Positions 24,301 through 33,045 of a DNA stretch of 64,000 nt are shown here, in pieces. Source of the DNA: Coenobita brevimanus. Its lineage: Eukaryota; Arthropoda; Malacostraca; Decapoda; Coenobitidae. Where the stretch lies: assembly GCA_032717465.1 (NCBI GenBank), contig CM064671.1:58066864-58130863 (forward strand), written 5' to 3'. Position 1 is the first letter of the stretch, and each line of letters starts with the position of its first letter. Position numbers and translations under genes: made by a program. The notes below the pieces were generated by a model, which had not been told where the DNA came from, searched no databases, and was given only the letters and a program-made list of their open reading frames with translations.

Positions 24301-27300
24301 CAGCATTAAATGAGTAATCTGTATTTTCGTGGGTAATGGCTAAATAATATGATTCTGACCAGGGAAAGGGTAGTCAAAAATTCTTTACGCTTCTGGAGAT
24401 TTACTAGTGTGATTAGAATGCATGTCAATTTATTATTCTTAGTTATTCTAAGAAGAATATCGTTTTGTTTTTACTCCATTCTTAGACGGTCTGAAGGTAC
24501 AACTAATCACAACTGTATCTAGAGTAACATGTTTAATGGTTAGTGTACAACGTTCATTTTATACATTATGCTGTGCACTCCTCCACTTAATATTAGAGTT
24601 CTGCTCCACACCATGTGAATAAGGGATATATCTGTGGTAAACTTTGCTGTCTTGAAAGATGTATGAACTGTGTTATGGATAATTAAAACAATGTGGTTTC
24701 ATTTTTTCAGACAAAAATAATACCTAGATAAGAAATAACTTGTATCATTGCTTTATCTCATAACTGCTCAAGTAACTGTTGTGATAGGTGCTGTGAGAAG
24801 CAGATGGAAATAAGAAGTGTGAAATGATCAGTGTATAATCAATTGTTCATGGCTCTATGTGCAGCACAGGAAATCATTGCTTAATAGAGGCGAGTTGGTG
24901 ACAAGTCAGAACCATGAAGAACACCACAGTTAAAAAAAAAACAATAGCCATTTATATAAAAAAAACAAAGACTGAAAACAAGGTAGAGCAGGGAAAGATA
25001 GAAGACTAGAAACCACAGAGGGCAGTGAGAAAATTAAGGATTATTGCAAAACTCTACCGAAAATCTATGACGTATCTGGAGCAACTGCAGTCATCCTGCC
25101 ATTCAGAAGCAAGGGCATAAGAAAGATGAGTGCTTTGAGATATTCCGGCTGATCATCATCATTATCATTATGAGGGGGGAGGGGGGTCAAATTCCTTGAG
25201 GGGTATAGCCTCACCCACCTTCTAATTCTACCCAGGGGAGAGGGCCCTTCGTGTAACCCTCCAGGTAGCGACTCTTCTCTGTTATAAGTATCTCTCAACA
25301 TGAATGATCGACCTGCTTCAGGTATGAGTTCCGTGGCCTTCCCCTTGGTCTCCTACATCACGGCTTACTCACTCAGAAACCTACCTGTGGGCGGAGTCAA
25401 CCTCAGGAAAACGGACCACGTGCCCATATAACTGGAGTTGGAGCAGACATATTATGTGGGTGGTAGGCCTTGACTCATTCTCACGGAATAGTTGTTCATT
25501 GCATATCCAGCCCTACCAGTGATATCCAATGATCCTGCGAGAGTACTTAGTACCAAAGAAGTTAATTTGCTGTTTCAAGTCAAAATCTTGGACGAATGCC
25601 TATTTTCGAACTCGTCCAGGATTTTGGCCATATCTTGATACCATGCAAGCTTCACGTTAGCCCAAGCCTTTCATGAGATACATGTTTACCCACAAACAAG
25701 GCCAGCCAGCCAATTTCACAACTGAAAACATTACCACTACACTTGCTTAGCAACGCGGGTGGTAAAAGGGGGTGAGAAAGAGTAATGCCGTACCGTATAA
25801 GAAACAGCTACCGTGATATCAGAGCAAGAATGAGGAGGGCAGGACGATGAAGTACTCTAACAAAAGTTTTGGGCAAAGTATTTGAAAACAAAGTGGAAGA
25901 ACCTGAATTGGAGATTTCATAGCTCTTGGAATGAATGAAATTGTTTACAGCACGATGAAGAACAGATTTACCACAATTCTGGGAACACGCATAAATGAAC
26001 GTGATTCAGAGGTAGTTTGGTTTTGGTACCTTTTCAAACTAATTTTATGTTTTGAAACGAAATAGAGCAAGCATGACGAGACCATTGCTCTTTTGCAGCT
26101 CCTAAAAGCCGAGCATCGGAATGGCGTGACATAAGCTCAGGACGGGCATAATCGGTGGTGAGATGTGGTGAAGGGTTGGTGGGGAGGTGTTGGGGGTTGT
26201 GGATAGGGTGGGGGAGGTGGGGGATGGGGTAAGAGTGATGGGTGTGGGCGGTTGGGTGGGGAATGGTGGGAGTTGTGGTGAGAGTACGGTGGGAGGGTGG
26301 GGTGGGGGATGGTGGTTGGAGGGTAGCTGTTGTTGAGGGACTGGGAGGAGGGGGGTGCATGACCGCATAATTTTGCGGATACCCGTCTCTTTTTTTTTTT
26401 TTTTTGCCCTAGTATCGTCGTATAGCTTATGCGATTTACATGGCATGGAAAAAGAAAGTATGGTTCCATGCTTCTTGAACAATTTCTATAAAACGCAAAA
26501 CACTCAGACGGATGTTGGCCATATAAGCAGTAACCATTGCAGGGACTTGCAAATAACTCTGTTTGCCGCCTCCCAATCAGCAATCCCAAAATATAACAGA
26601 TGTCGCTAACTGGAATGGACCAAAGGCTTTTCATGAACAACAGGAAAAGTTTCAGAAATAAGATATCACTCAGAGGGTGCCATTGTAAGCAGAGTAGCAA
26701 AATGGGGTGGAAGGGGGAGGTATATGAGGTGCTGCGGGGAGGGTAGGAGATAAGGCAGCCTAGTGACAGAGGGCAGGGGGACATGGTGGCTTTTTTTTTT
26801 TTTTTTTTCCACCGTCTCAGGGATTAATATGTTATAAATTGATAAAGACAGATAAATGTAGACACACATATACTGTAATTAATTGACGGTAGATAGGAGC
26901 AAGTATTTCTTCAAGGTCACTTGGAATACGTGTAAGGTGCTGTACAAGCTGCTAGAGATCAGTGAGAACAGAAGAGATATTGGTGTAGTGACCAGGTGGA
27001 TCAGTGAATGGATGGGAGAAGCAGAAGGTGGTAGTGAACAGTGAAACCATCCTTCACAGATACATCCATTTTGCGTGACGGGAGAAATCCTATGAATGTA
27101 TTCCACTTAAGAACAGTTATTATTTTTTGTTTTAACAAACAGAATTAAGGAGTGAGGAAGCAGCGCAAGTATACTTAGAGAACCAAGACATTCTGAAGTC
27201 AAAGTGTAGAGAACTCACAAGATTCAAGTTCAGGAATACGCGAGTATTTTTGTTTGCTTGACATATTTACAACAACTACCTTTGGGTTTGATATTTCGAT

Positions 27301-28838
27301 AGAGAATGTACGTGAATACAGATAAAGGCTTACCGTTCGTAGTATCAAAGAACTAAATCTGTTTGAGGAAACAGAGGAGAGGTAAACATTTTTTTTTTCT
27401 TTTTACCAGAAAGTATGATGTGCAATGTGCATGTACCTTTGTACAGAAATTTACGGAGATTATGCTAAACTACTGTGTTACTGAAAAAGTGAGAAAATTG
27501 ATCCAAAGGAAGTGCTCAGGAATTAGGTCATGATGGTTAGTGAGACCGACTCGCCAGGTTATACAATATGACAACCTGTTTATGTGCGGAGGATGCTTTG
27601 AAGAGCAAGAATATAATTATGATTTCATATGGCAAATAAATGCAATAATAAAATTAGCTGTGAATGTTTTATTAACATAAGAGACATTTAAAACTTTACA
27701 TCATACCTGTATTCATTCCCACTCATTTTACCCGAATGATGATGTAACTCATTACTTACCTCTCCCCAGTTCCTTGAAGGCAACACGCGGATAATAAAAT
27801 TGAGGGCTTCACTCAAGGTTGCAAGCTGATTATAGTCGATGCCTGAGTATCTGGTAATGTTCCCTTCCTCTGACGTCATCCAATATGGTTCATAGGTAAA
27901 AGCAGTCACGTTCACAGTAGCACCATGAAAGCTGCCAATTATCGTGTGATTAAAGTTAAACTAAATAGGCTGACAATTAATCTTAGCATTAGTTCCACAA
28001 TAATTCTTAATGTAATTCCGCACATTGAAACGAGTGTTGACCTATACTTTCAATTTTTCTGAATTACCTTTGAAGTAAACTAAGAAGAAATACCCAACAC
28101 ATTACCACTAATCCGGGAATCAAACCCGCGACTCTCAAGTGAGAGCCAGGCAGCAATCCACTGCACCACGATCAGATATTCGATGATTTTCCCGTGTAAA
28201 GTACAGGTTTCTCTCTTCATTCGGACTTGCTGTAAGTGCTTGGGATAGATTGAAAGTATCTGCTTGCCCGAGAGCCAGGGGGTTATCTAAGCCTCTTCAG
28301 GCTCACAGTGGTGGCACAGGGACATTGGTTACAAGATTTTGATAATGTGAGATAACTCTTACTTGGTCGTGGTGTCGTGGATTGCTGCCTGGCTCTCACT
28401 TGAGAGTCCTGGATAATGTTAGCTAACTCTTACTTGGTCGTGGTGTTGTGAACTGCTGCCTGGCTCTCATCTGAGAGTCCTGGTTTCGATTCCCGGCATA
28501 GTGGTAATCTGAGAGTCCCGGTTTCGATTCCCGGCATAGTGGTAATGTATTGGATGATTTTTTCCTGTGTAAAGTACAGTTTCCTTCCTTCGTTAAGATG
28601 AAGCACATATTATAAAAAAAAAAAAAAAAAAATGAACTAATATTCATACCAATAAGCATAAATTTCTTACATGCAAAAAAATTTGCCAGATGTAATTTAT
28701 GATAAGTACTTGCGGTATTTGAGAGGAAAGAGACCGTGATGGGTGAGGTACTGGAGACCTGTGGCGGGAGACCAGGAAGCCACTTGCACCACCCGGGCAC
28801 CCGTTGGAGTATAGGGCAGGTGCACGAATATGTCAACC
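13267..28838 (-). CDS. Ionotropic receptor (iGluR-like chemoreceptor), 5'-incomplete, eight exons
   Basis: Predicted ligand-gated cation channel of the divergent arthropod ionotropic receptor family, likely in chemosensory membranes. Exons: 28838-28710, 27931-27760, 24297-24221, 23890-23731, 22884-22619, 18529-18392, 13874-13688, 13551-13267. All internal borders are GT/AG and codon phases fit at all seven junctions, giving about 470 residues with no stop. Numbered from the first recovered residue: pre-LBD 1-43, S1 44-160, TM1 ~161-179, pore ~198-211, TM3 ~223-249 with SLIASLTLP at the site of the iGluR SYTANLAAF motif, S2 ~250-376, TM4 ~430-452, then a short cytoplasmic tail. SPLYLGREGMF and AWPIPHDAPY are typical S2 blocks. 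The amino-terminal region and promoter were not found upstream. The exon structure is deduced from sequence; ligand and expression cannot be told. Confidence 0.88.
13688..13874 (-). CDS. Ionotropic receptor exon (S2 second part)
   Basis: It contains SKHFLRLDGSSPLYLGREGM and AWPIPHDAPYKPAFD, the most conserved S2 stretch of this family. Acceptor CCTCAG/G, 62 codons, donor CACAG/GTAGGT at phase 0. Confidence 0.9.
14190..16738 (-). mobile_element. CR1/Jockey-like LINE in a receptor intron, degenerate
   Basis: Minus-strand LINE, same orientation as the receptor gene. Endonuclease end: LGDSNVHHIHWLSSPFTDPP near 16600 and HIPDRPGKSSNVFDL near 16460. Linker at about 16210-15950. RT: LKTNKAYGPDGVPSVIIKN near 15690, SGVPQGFVLYPPL near 15150, SYADDSTLHLSICD near 15070. 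C-terminal VESKAFRLI near 14625 and VFPTAYDL near 14315. Many stops and frameshifts. The 3' border is approximate; the 5' side ends at a piggyBac-type element (TTAA at 16739). Confidence 0.8.
16739..17508 (+). mobile_element. piggyBac-type miniature element, copy 1
   Basis: A 770-bp unit bounded by TTAA at 16739-16742 and 17505-17508. The ends begin CCCGTCATGTCCCG and, inverted, form a C-rich imperfect terminal repeat. Both the TTAA target and CCC termini are known piggyBac traits. A subterminal palindrome GACGTACCAGTACGTC is at 17428-17443. A minus-strand frame (EDKVYIALEEETVRN) is shared with copy 3 and may be a remnant of the parent transposase N-terminus. No full transposase, so non-autonomous. 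Confidence 0.82.
17509..18391. other. Receptor intron, nothing recognised
   Basis: Intron sequence between piggyBac copy 1 and the 18392-18529 exon. It shows no domain, RNA gene or clear repeat. Confidence 0.5.
18392..18529 (-). CDS. Ionotropic receptor exon (S2 first part)
   Basis: VTLESSGSSFKTYLL then LFRAMGNLIQLGFDN, which fits the S2 region directly after TM3. The acceptor TTTTGCAG/T completes the split codon; donor AAAAA/GTGAGT. Confidence 0.86.
18530..19806. other. Receptor intron, unassigned open frames
   Basis: Minus-strand frames at 19125-18913 and 18935-18711 look mildly protein-like (SGHIFGFEIYFPAYIVLEYM). They do not fit the receptor between its phase-matched exons, and I recognise no other family. 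Confidence 0.4.
19807..20570 (-). mobile_element. piggyBac-type miniature element, copy 2 (inverted)
   Basis: The same element as at 16739-17508 in reverse orientation, bounded by TTAA at 19807-19810 and 20567-20570. The subterminal palindrome is intact at 19871-19886. It abuts a 5'-truncated LINE fragment at 20571. Confidence 0.82.
20571..21239 (+). mobile_element. 5'-truncated CR1-like LINE, 3' end only
   Basis: The frame from 20614 encodes the RT thumb and C-terminal region: RIITSFIRPTLEYASVVWSP, SLRDLSYEERLNKLNLPTL and FPNRAIDQWNALPNEIV, with a stop near 21205. It belongs to the same family as the CR1-like LINE at 33540-45444, to which it aligns by eye across the whole fragment. The 3' UTR is short (GATACAATTAGGGAAGAAC) and runs directly into (CA)n. 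It lies between piggyBac copies 2 and 3. Confidence 0.88.
21240..21320. repeat. (CA)n microsatellite at a LINE 3' end
   Basis: A pure CA run of about 40 units contiguous with the 3' end of the CR1-like fragment; the homologous copy at 33540 also ends in this repeat. Confidence 0.97.
21386..22141 (+). mobile_element. piggyBac-type miniature element, copy 3
   Basis: Third copy, bounded by TTAA at 21386-21389 and 22138-22141. More diverged: the 5' end reads CCTGTCACGTCCCG and the subterminal palindrome has a mismatch. The shared minus-strand frame EDKVYIALEEETVRNDDQVM is retained. Confidence 0.82.
22142..22618. other. Receptor intron with a perfect 13-bp hairpin
   Basis: AATATCCTGAATG (22185-22197), loop TTT, then its exact complement (22201-22213). 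The rest of the stretch shows nothing I recognise; a run-on frame from the pore exon ends near 22501. Confidence 0.6.
22619..22884 (-). CDS. Ionotropic receptor exon (pore and TM3)
   Basis: It starts ITGTEMWQKRHG, followed by the pore segment VVLEMVGSLLGQG and TM3 (HILVGVWLFFGVVVGTGYRS), then LPRRPPRPETIEELVRAVD. The acceptor is ATGCAG/ATC. The donor is AA/GTATGG, and the split codon completes as Asn. Confidence 0.9.
22885..23730. other. Receptor intron, nothing recognised
   Basis: AT-rich sequence between the TM1 and pore exons, without repeats or open frames of note. Confidence 0.6.
23731..23890 (-). CDS. Ionotropic receptor exon (S1 end and TM1)
   Basis: WDYTFVYDQTMVLFVMASP, then WLSFYYPFSGQVWAAML and a hydrophobic helix ASTIIVCAILIK (TM1). 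Acceptor ATCAG/G and donor AAG/GTAATG at phase 0. Confidence 0.88.
23891..24220. other. Receptor intron with short (CT)n
   Basis: A CT tract near 24096-24117 followed by an A-run is the only recognisable item. Confidence 0.6.
24221..24297 (-). CDS. Ionotropic receptor small exon (S1 middle)
   Basis: A 77-bp exon, found by searching for the missing phase-0 to phase-2 piece. It reads VTDQVEARRSFITTLMYAVL then PRRLE, between CTGCAG/GTG and GAG AG/GTAACA. The split Arg codon is completed by the next exon. Confidence 0.85.
24298..24779. other. Receptor intron, nothing recognised
   Basis: AT-rich sequence with no identified feature. Confidence 0.55.
25145..25700 (-). mobile_element. RTE-like LINE 3' fragment
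   Basis: On the minus strand a frame near 25440 reads QLYGHVVRFPEVDSAH, and one near 25230 reads SPLGRIRRWVRLYPS, resembling LINE C-terminal ends of the ...LGHVxR...RWRRRV type. It ends in an ATGATAATGATGATG tail at the lower-coordinate side. 5' truncated; the upper border is approximate. Confidence 0.5.
26150..26360. repeat. G-rich low-complexity tract
   Basis: Dense GGG/GGTGG runs on the plus strand (Pro-rich frames on minus). Many G-triplets close together could allow G-quadruplex folding. A T-run follows at 26390-26405. Confidence 0.7.
27111..27759. other. Receptor intron, nothing recognised
   Basis: AT-rich intron sequence without identifiable repeats or frames. Confidence 0.55.
27760..27931 (-). 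CDS. Ionotropic receptor exon (S1 start)
   Basis: FHGATVNVTAFTYEPYW and YSGIDYNQLATLSEALNF are the first lobe of the ligand-binding domain. The acceptor is GGCAG/C, 57 full codons follow, and the donor is GAGAG/GTAAGT at phase 0. Confidence 0.88.
28085..28640. mobile_element. tRNA-derived SINE cluster, inverted and tandemly duplicated
   Basis: A minus-oriented head near 28165-28085 carries a box-B-like GGTTTGATTCC and a box-A-like GTGGTGCAGTGG. Plus-oriented heads follow near 28370 and 28437, with box-B-like GGTTTCGATTCCC at about 28482 and 28520. About 68 bp (GATAATGTTAGCTAACTC...) and about 38 bp (GAGAGTCC...GGTAAT) are tandemly duplicated. A tail sequence near 28555-28605 recurs near 28175-28225, and the plus unit ends in an A19 run at 28614-28632. 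Anticodon-arm geometry is lost, so this is SINE sequence, not a tRNA gene. Confidence 0.65.
28710..28838 (-). CDS. Ionotropic receptor, first recovered exon (pre-LBD)
   Basis: It reads VDIFVHLPYTPTGARVVQVA and then SWSPATGL and HHGLFPLKYR, the stretch that precedes the ligand-binding domain in this family. Donor AA/GTACTT leaves two bases that make an Asn codon with the next exon. The acceptor (TTAAG/GG) is weak, so the 5' border is uncertain by a few bases; an in-frame stop further upstream limits it. Confidence 0.75.
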
Positions 28839-29269
28839 CTTAACACCAACATCCATGATTGAAAGACTTTGTCAGATATGCTTCAAGTTTATATGATTCA
28901 GGTACATGAATACATTTTATAATTCATAGCACATATTAATCTCTGAATCAAATTACATATTAACTCTCTTCTTCCCTGCCTATTATTCATCTTCACTTAG
29001 CATCGAAATTATCGAGTGAATGACATTTACGACGATATTGTGATGTACAGTGATGTGCAATATACATAGCTGATTAATATATATGGGTGTGTGTAGATAT
29101 GTTCATTACATCATCAACACTGGTACATTAATCAGTAGCAGAGGATTTTAAAAACCTTAGTAGATGATCATACTGCTGAGTATTTTGAGCCTCAGTTTAT
29201 TGAATGTGTGGTCATCTTAGGGGTAGAGATGAAATACTTCTCCCAGAACAACCACTACTACTGCCAATT
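28839..29269. other. Upstream intron of the receptor, nothing recognised
   Basis: I searched the minus strand for the preceding receptor exon, which must end two bases into a codon. I found no convincing one. Confidence 0.45.
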
Positions 29270-30480
29270 ATTAAGCTTTGCCATATAAATGGCGAAGCTT
29301 TTTGTTTTCGTCAGTATTATTCATATTATTTTTTTTTCTCTTTGCACTTTGTTCTCTTCCAATTTGATACTGTTATAAATGAAGGTACCCTAGGAAACAC
29401 CATATATTTTTGCCGAAATAAATGACCTTGCCCTATTTTTAAAGGTGATACACCCATTTTTTGCATAATTGCATATTTAAAATTGAATATCTCATAAACT
29501 AATTGAGATACAGATATCTGGTTGAAAATCCTATGATAAACATGTTTGCTGAATAGTTTTGGCTTAATATCTTGCCATTTACCCTACTGAAAAGTACCGA
29601 ATTCATATCTGCTCAGTTTTTGTGTGTTTGTTTGAACTACGTTTCAGAAAAAAACCACTAAAGATTTAAAGCTGCAACTTTCCAGATATTTAGCTATGGT
29701 CCCTCTTATGATATGAAAGGAATATAGTTACAATTAAGCATACAGTTAGCCAGGTATTGAGACAAAGGTAAAATTTACAAAGGCTTTCTTCGAAACCTTT
29801 GTCTTCAGATCCCTTGTTGATATTACACAAGAAGTTCCCTTAGGGTGTTCAGATCTGTCTATATTAAATACAGTTATCTTAACCAATACAACTAATAATG
29901 GCAAAGCTTCCTTCTTGTGGCTATACAGTAAGGAAATGTTGCTAGTCATTCTTTGTCTTTGCACATGATTTCCTTTGATGTTGATGATACAACACATGAA
30001 GGTACCCTAGGGTAACTCAAATCCTTGTGCTAATATACAAATGATCTTGACCCATTTTGTAAGGTGATATGTTGATTCTAAAAATTGTACATTTGAAATT
30101 AAAATATCTAAGATACCACTGTCATTGAGATACAGATATTTTCTTGAAAATCCAATTATAGAAATGTTTGGTGAATAGTTTTGGCTTAATATTTTGCCAT
30201 TTACCTAAACGAAAAGTACTGAATGAGTATCTGCTTTTCTTTTGTAACAAGTTTTACAGAAAACCATAAAAGCGCTAAAGCTGCAATTTTCCAGACATAT
30301 AGCTGTGATATCTCTAATGATCTGAAAGGAATATGGTTACAGTTAAGCATGCAGTTAGCCATTAATTGAGATAAACGTAATATTCACACATGCGTTTTTC
30401 TACACTTTTGTCTTCAGATCCCTTGTTGATGTTACACAAGTTACCTTAGGGTCTTTAGATTTTGTTTATATTATTTATAC
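29270..30480. repeat. Diverged ~615-bp tandem duplication
   Basis: The two units share GAAGGTACCCTAGG (29381 and 29998), TAGTTTTGGCTTAATAT, AAGCTGCAA and CAGATCCCTTGTTGAT in the same order at a constant offset of about 610-617 bp. The second unit is interrupted by the retrocopy at 30481-31704 and appears to resume at 31705 (CCTTATTGTGGCTACGCAAC versus CTTCTTGTGGCTATACAGTA in unit 1). No coding frame is conserved between units. Confidence 0.8.
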
Positions 30481-31704
30481 CTTGTATATTATTTGGGGGA
30501 GAGAGATACTATCGACAGCCATGGATGGCACATCTCCTGCTATTGTCTGTGACCCGTTAAGGGGGGCATCCAGCAGACCACAACCTCCAGTGGACCAGAA
30601 GATCAGAGGGACTGTGGGTTGTTTTAATGCCAGGGCGGGGTATGGCTTCATCAAGCTTCAGGATACTGGCGTTGATGTTTTTCTGCATCCCCAGGCCATC
30701 GTTAAACCAAACCCACGGCACCTCCAATGCTCCCTTAGGGATGGCGGGATGGTGGACTCCTAAGTGTCCTGAGGCTCGGGATGTTACTGGGCTGGGAGGT
30801 GTGGCTGTGCAGGGTTCTACCCATGCATGGCGACATCTCACGGCCCTGGGATGCCAGGCCGGGGATCCTGTGAGTCCTGGAGAGATAAACACTGTTGTGC
30901 AAATGTGCATCGTGATGGCAAAGGCTTTTTCCAGGGGTGACAAGGGGGCTTTGCATATTCTTCTACCCAAAATCTTTTAGGTGAATAGGCTGCCTTGCCT
31001 TGTCATCCACAAGTGCTATGCCTGTGATGTACACTCTGTCCCTTGCCGATGGAAGCGCCAGGCCCAGCAGCCTGCTGCCCCCCGCACAACACCACAGAAG
31101 AGGCTGGGGCTGAAGGTTTGTCTCAACAGAAGGACTGTCACCGCAATCACCAACCTGGCTTCGGATATGGACATGGCAAACACCATGACAGAAGTTCAAC
31201 ATCTGCCGTCAGAGACCAAAGTCTCTTCTGCCTCCGCCACCATGGCCAAGGATGCGTCAACCAGGTCCTTGGCTGAGGAGGAGGTCAATGAGTCCTCTCC
31301 TCCTCTGGCAGTGGAGGGCAACCCATCTTGCCCTCCCATCATGGATCACAAGGATCGGTTGGACATGTCCTCCTCCCGACATTTCCTGTGGACCTTGACA
31401 CCCACACCTGGTTGTACCAGCTTGGAGCCACGATCTACTCCAACCTCTACGATCTGCTCCAGGCTGCTGACCTGGCTGAGGATATCCAACCCGTCTTGTT
31501 TGTCAGAGGGGAGAAGGTGCATCTGGCCAATCTACGAACCTTCTACCATATATTGCCTCCATGTTTGGCCCCTTAGAATGACCGTCATGTGCAGTGCTGG
31601 TGCGGCGATGAAGTTTTGTTACCCTCCAGCATCTCATTTGGCCTAATGCCTCTCACAGTAGGTGCTGGTCATAAAGCCATAAATTAAAAAAAAAAAAAAA
31701 AAAA
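30481..31704 (+). pseudogene. Retroposed cold-shock-domain (Y-box-like) gene, broken
   Basis: A frame from 30522 encodes IRGTVGCFNARAGYGFIKLQ, DVFLHPQAIVKPNPRH and RDGGMV, the nucleic-acid-binding cold shock domain with RNP motifs in the animal Y-box style. A frameshift near 30750 moves to DVTGLGGVAVQGS, matching the Y-box VTGPGG block. A TAG (about 30978) and a possible short zinc knuckle (CYACDVHSVPC) follow. The C-terminal frames are unrecognised (one reads LYQLGATIYSNLYDLLQAAD). It is intronless and ends in an A19 tract at 31686-31704 after ATAAAT, so a retrocopy is likely. No target duplication was found. Alternatively it is an ORF of an unknown retroelement with a captured CSD. Confidence 0.7.
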
Positions 31705-31800
31705 TGTTTTCCTTATTGTGGCTACGCAACAAGAAGTTACTGGTTATTATTGTTTTTATCGTAAGTATCATTACTACAAACATTTCTGTACCAACAAGAG

Positions 31801-32134
31801 ATAAATGATTACTGGTTTAACAACAGCTATTTCAAATGTCTTTATTTAATTAATTTAAAACAATCTTTTGCAGTATTTGTTTATACTGTAGACAGTATAT
31901 CCACCATAAGGAAATTAAACTGATTATAATGAAAGATATTAGTTTAGAGAATCTCAAGTATTCTTAATATCATGTGTGAATGGAAAATGTATATATGAAA
32001 AAAAAGTAATCAGATTTATTGTACCCTCACTAATACCATGGTTCATGTTGCTCTTTTATAGTTTAGCTTATCAAAGTAAATGTTTGCTCAGCCTTGTGAT
32101 TCTGATGCATCAGCTAATGGGGGACTTGTGAAGA
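31801..32134. other. Intergenic, nothing recognised
   Basis: AT-rich sequence between the duplication remnant and the palindrome. Confidence 0.5.
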
Positions 32135-33045
32135 TGCTTACCGCTAGAGGCCACCACCGTTAACAGCTTGTTCTCCCCGAGTCCGTGTTAAATTATTGTG
32201 ACTTTTCTCAGCTGATGTGAGAACCTGTGTGGCAAAATACATTCACACACTATTGAAGTATTGCAAAAGATTCATAACAAAAATATAATAGAGGAGAACA
32301 CATTGCTCTCGTTTTATTTCCCCGAAAACGAAGCCCGAACTTTGAAAACCTGGCACATATATTTCTGTTCATTGTTATTAATGAATCTGTTACAAAGCTG
32401 AGTTAATTTTTGCATACTGAAATGTTCGATTCATACTGTAGCTTTAGACAGGCACTTGTTTTCTTTGTATCCGTCTGTCTTTTGGCGAAAATTTAATGAC
32501 AATGTATTCAGTTATTCTACATCAGCCATCCGAGCTCCAGAGACAGTCCCCGTTCCAAGATTTGATATGAGGTATTTGAATGTTGTAGTAGTGCATTTCC
32601 CAAGGGGGATAACTCATGATCAAATATTGGTATGGGAACTGTCTCTGAGTTTGGATGGTTGATGTAGAATAATTTCATAAATCATCATTAAAATTCCGCC
32701 AAAAGAGAGACTGACACAAACAACTGCTTGGCTAAAACTACAGTATAAATCGAACATTTCTGGAGGCAAGAATTAACTCAGCGTGCAGCAGCTTCATTAA
32801 AAATGACGAAGACAAAATATGGGTGCCAGGTGTTCAAAATTCGGGCTTCGTTTTGGGGGAAATAAAACAGTGAGAGCAATTCATTCTCCTCTGTTATATT
32901 TTTGTTATTAAACATTTTCAGTACTTCAGTAGTGTGTGATGGTATATTGCCAAAAAGGTTATCACATCAACAGTGCAAAATCACGGTTAATGAACACATG
33001 CTCGGGACAAAGATGTTGAACACTGACAGACATCTGGTGGCAGAC
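32135..33045. repeat. ~0.9-kb imperfect palindrome (foldback element)
   Basis: The left arm (about 32135-32580) and right arm (about 32600-33045) are inverted copies with mismatches and small indels. Paired landmarks: GCTGATGTGAGAACC with GGTTATCACATCAAC, CGAAAACGAAGCCCGAA with TTCGGGCTTCGTTTTGG, ATGTTCGATTCATACTGTAG with CTACAGTATAAATCGAACAT, and CTACATCAGCCATCC with GGATGGTTGATGTAG. The centre is near 32590. No transposase. It is either a MITE or Foldback-type element with very long terminal repeats or an inverted duplication; no flanking duplication is obvious. Confidence 0.85.

Larger units (their letters stand above)
24780..27110 (-). mobile_element. Second, more decayed copy of the 14190-16738 LINE family
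   Basis: Blocks 24830-25130, 25790-26110 and 26900-27070 align by eye to 15120-15400, 15840-16090 and 16470-16620 respectively. For example AAGGTGCTGTACAAGCTGCT near 26934 matches AAGATGCTGTACAAGCTGCT near 16490. No open frame is left. It is interrupted by an RTE-like fragment (25145-25700) and by G-rich low-complexity DNA. It lies in the intron between the 27760 and 24297 exon borders. Confidence 0.65.

Noticed and set aside
26034..26784. Long Pro-rich minus-strand frames
   Set aside because: They come from G-rich low-complexity DNA and T-runs in a decayed LINE.
28423..28560. tRNA gene
   Set aside because: Box-B-like sequence is present, but the anticodon arm is a palindrome without a 7-base loop and the units are tandemly broken; SINE fits better.
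29746..29997. Minus-strand frame as a receptor upstream exon
   Set aside because: It lies in the tandem duplication; the sister unit does not preserve the frame and no receptor motif is seen.
30557..31202. Minus-strand frames across the cold-shock retrocopy
   Set aside because: Antisense of the recognised CSD frame.
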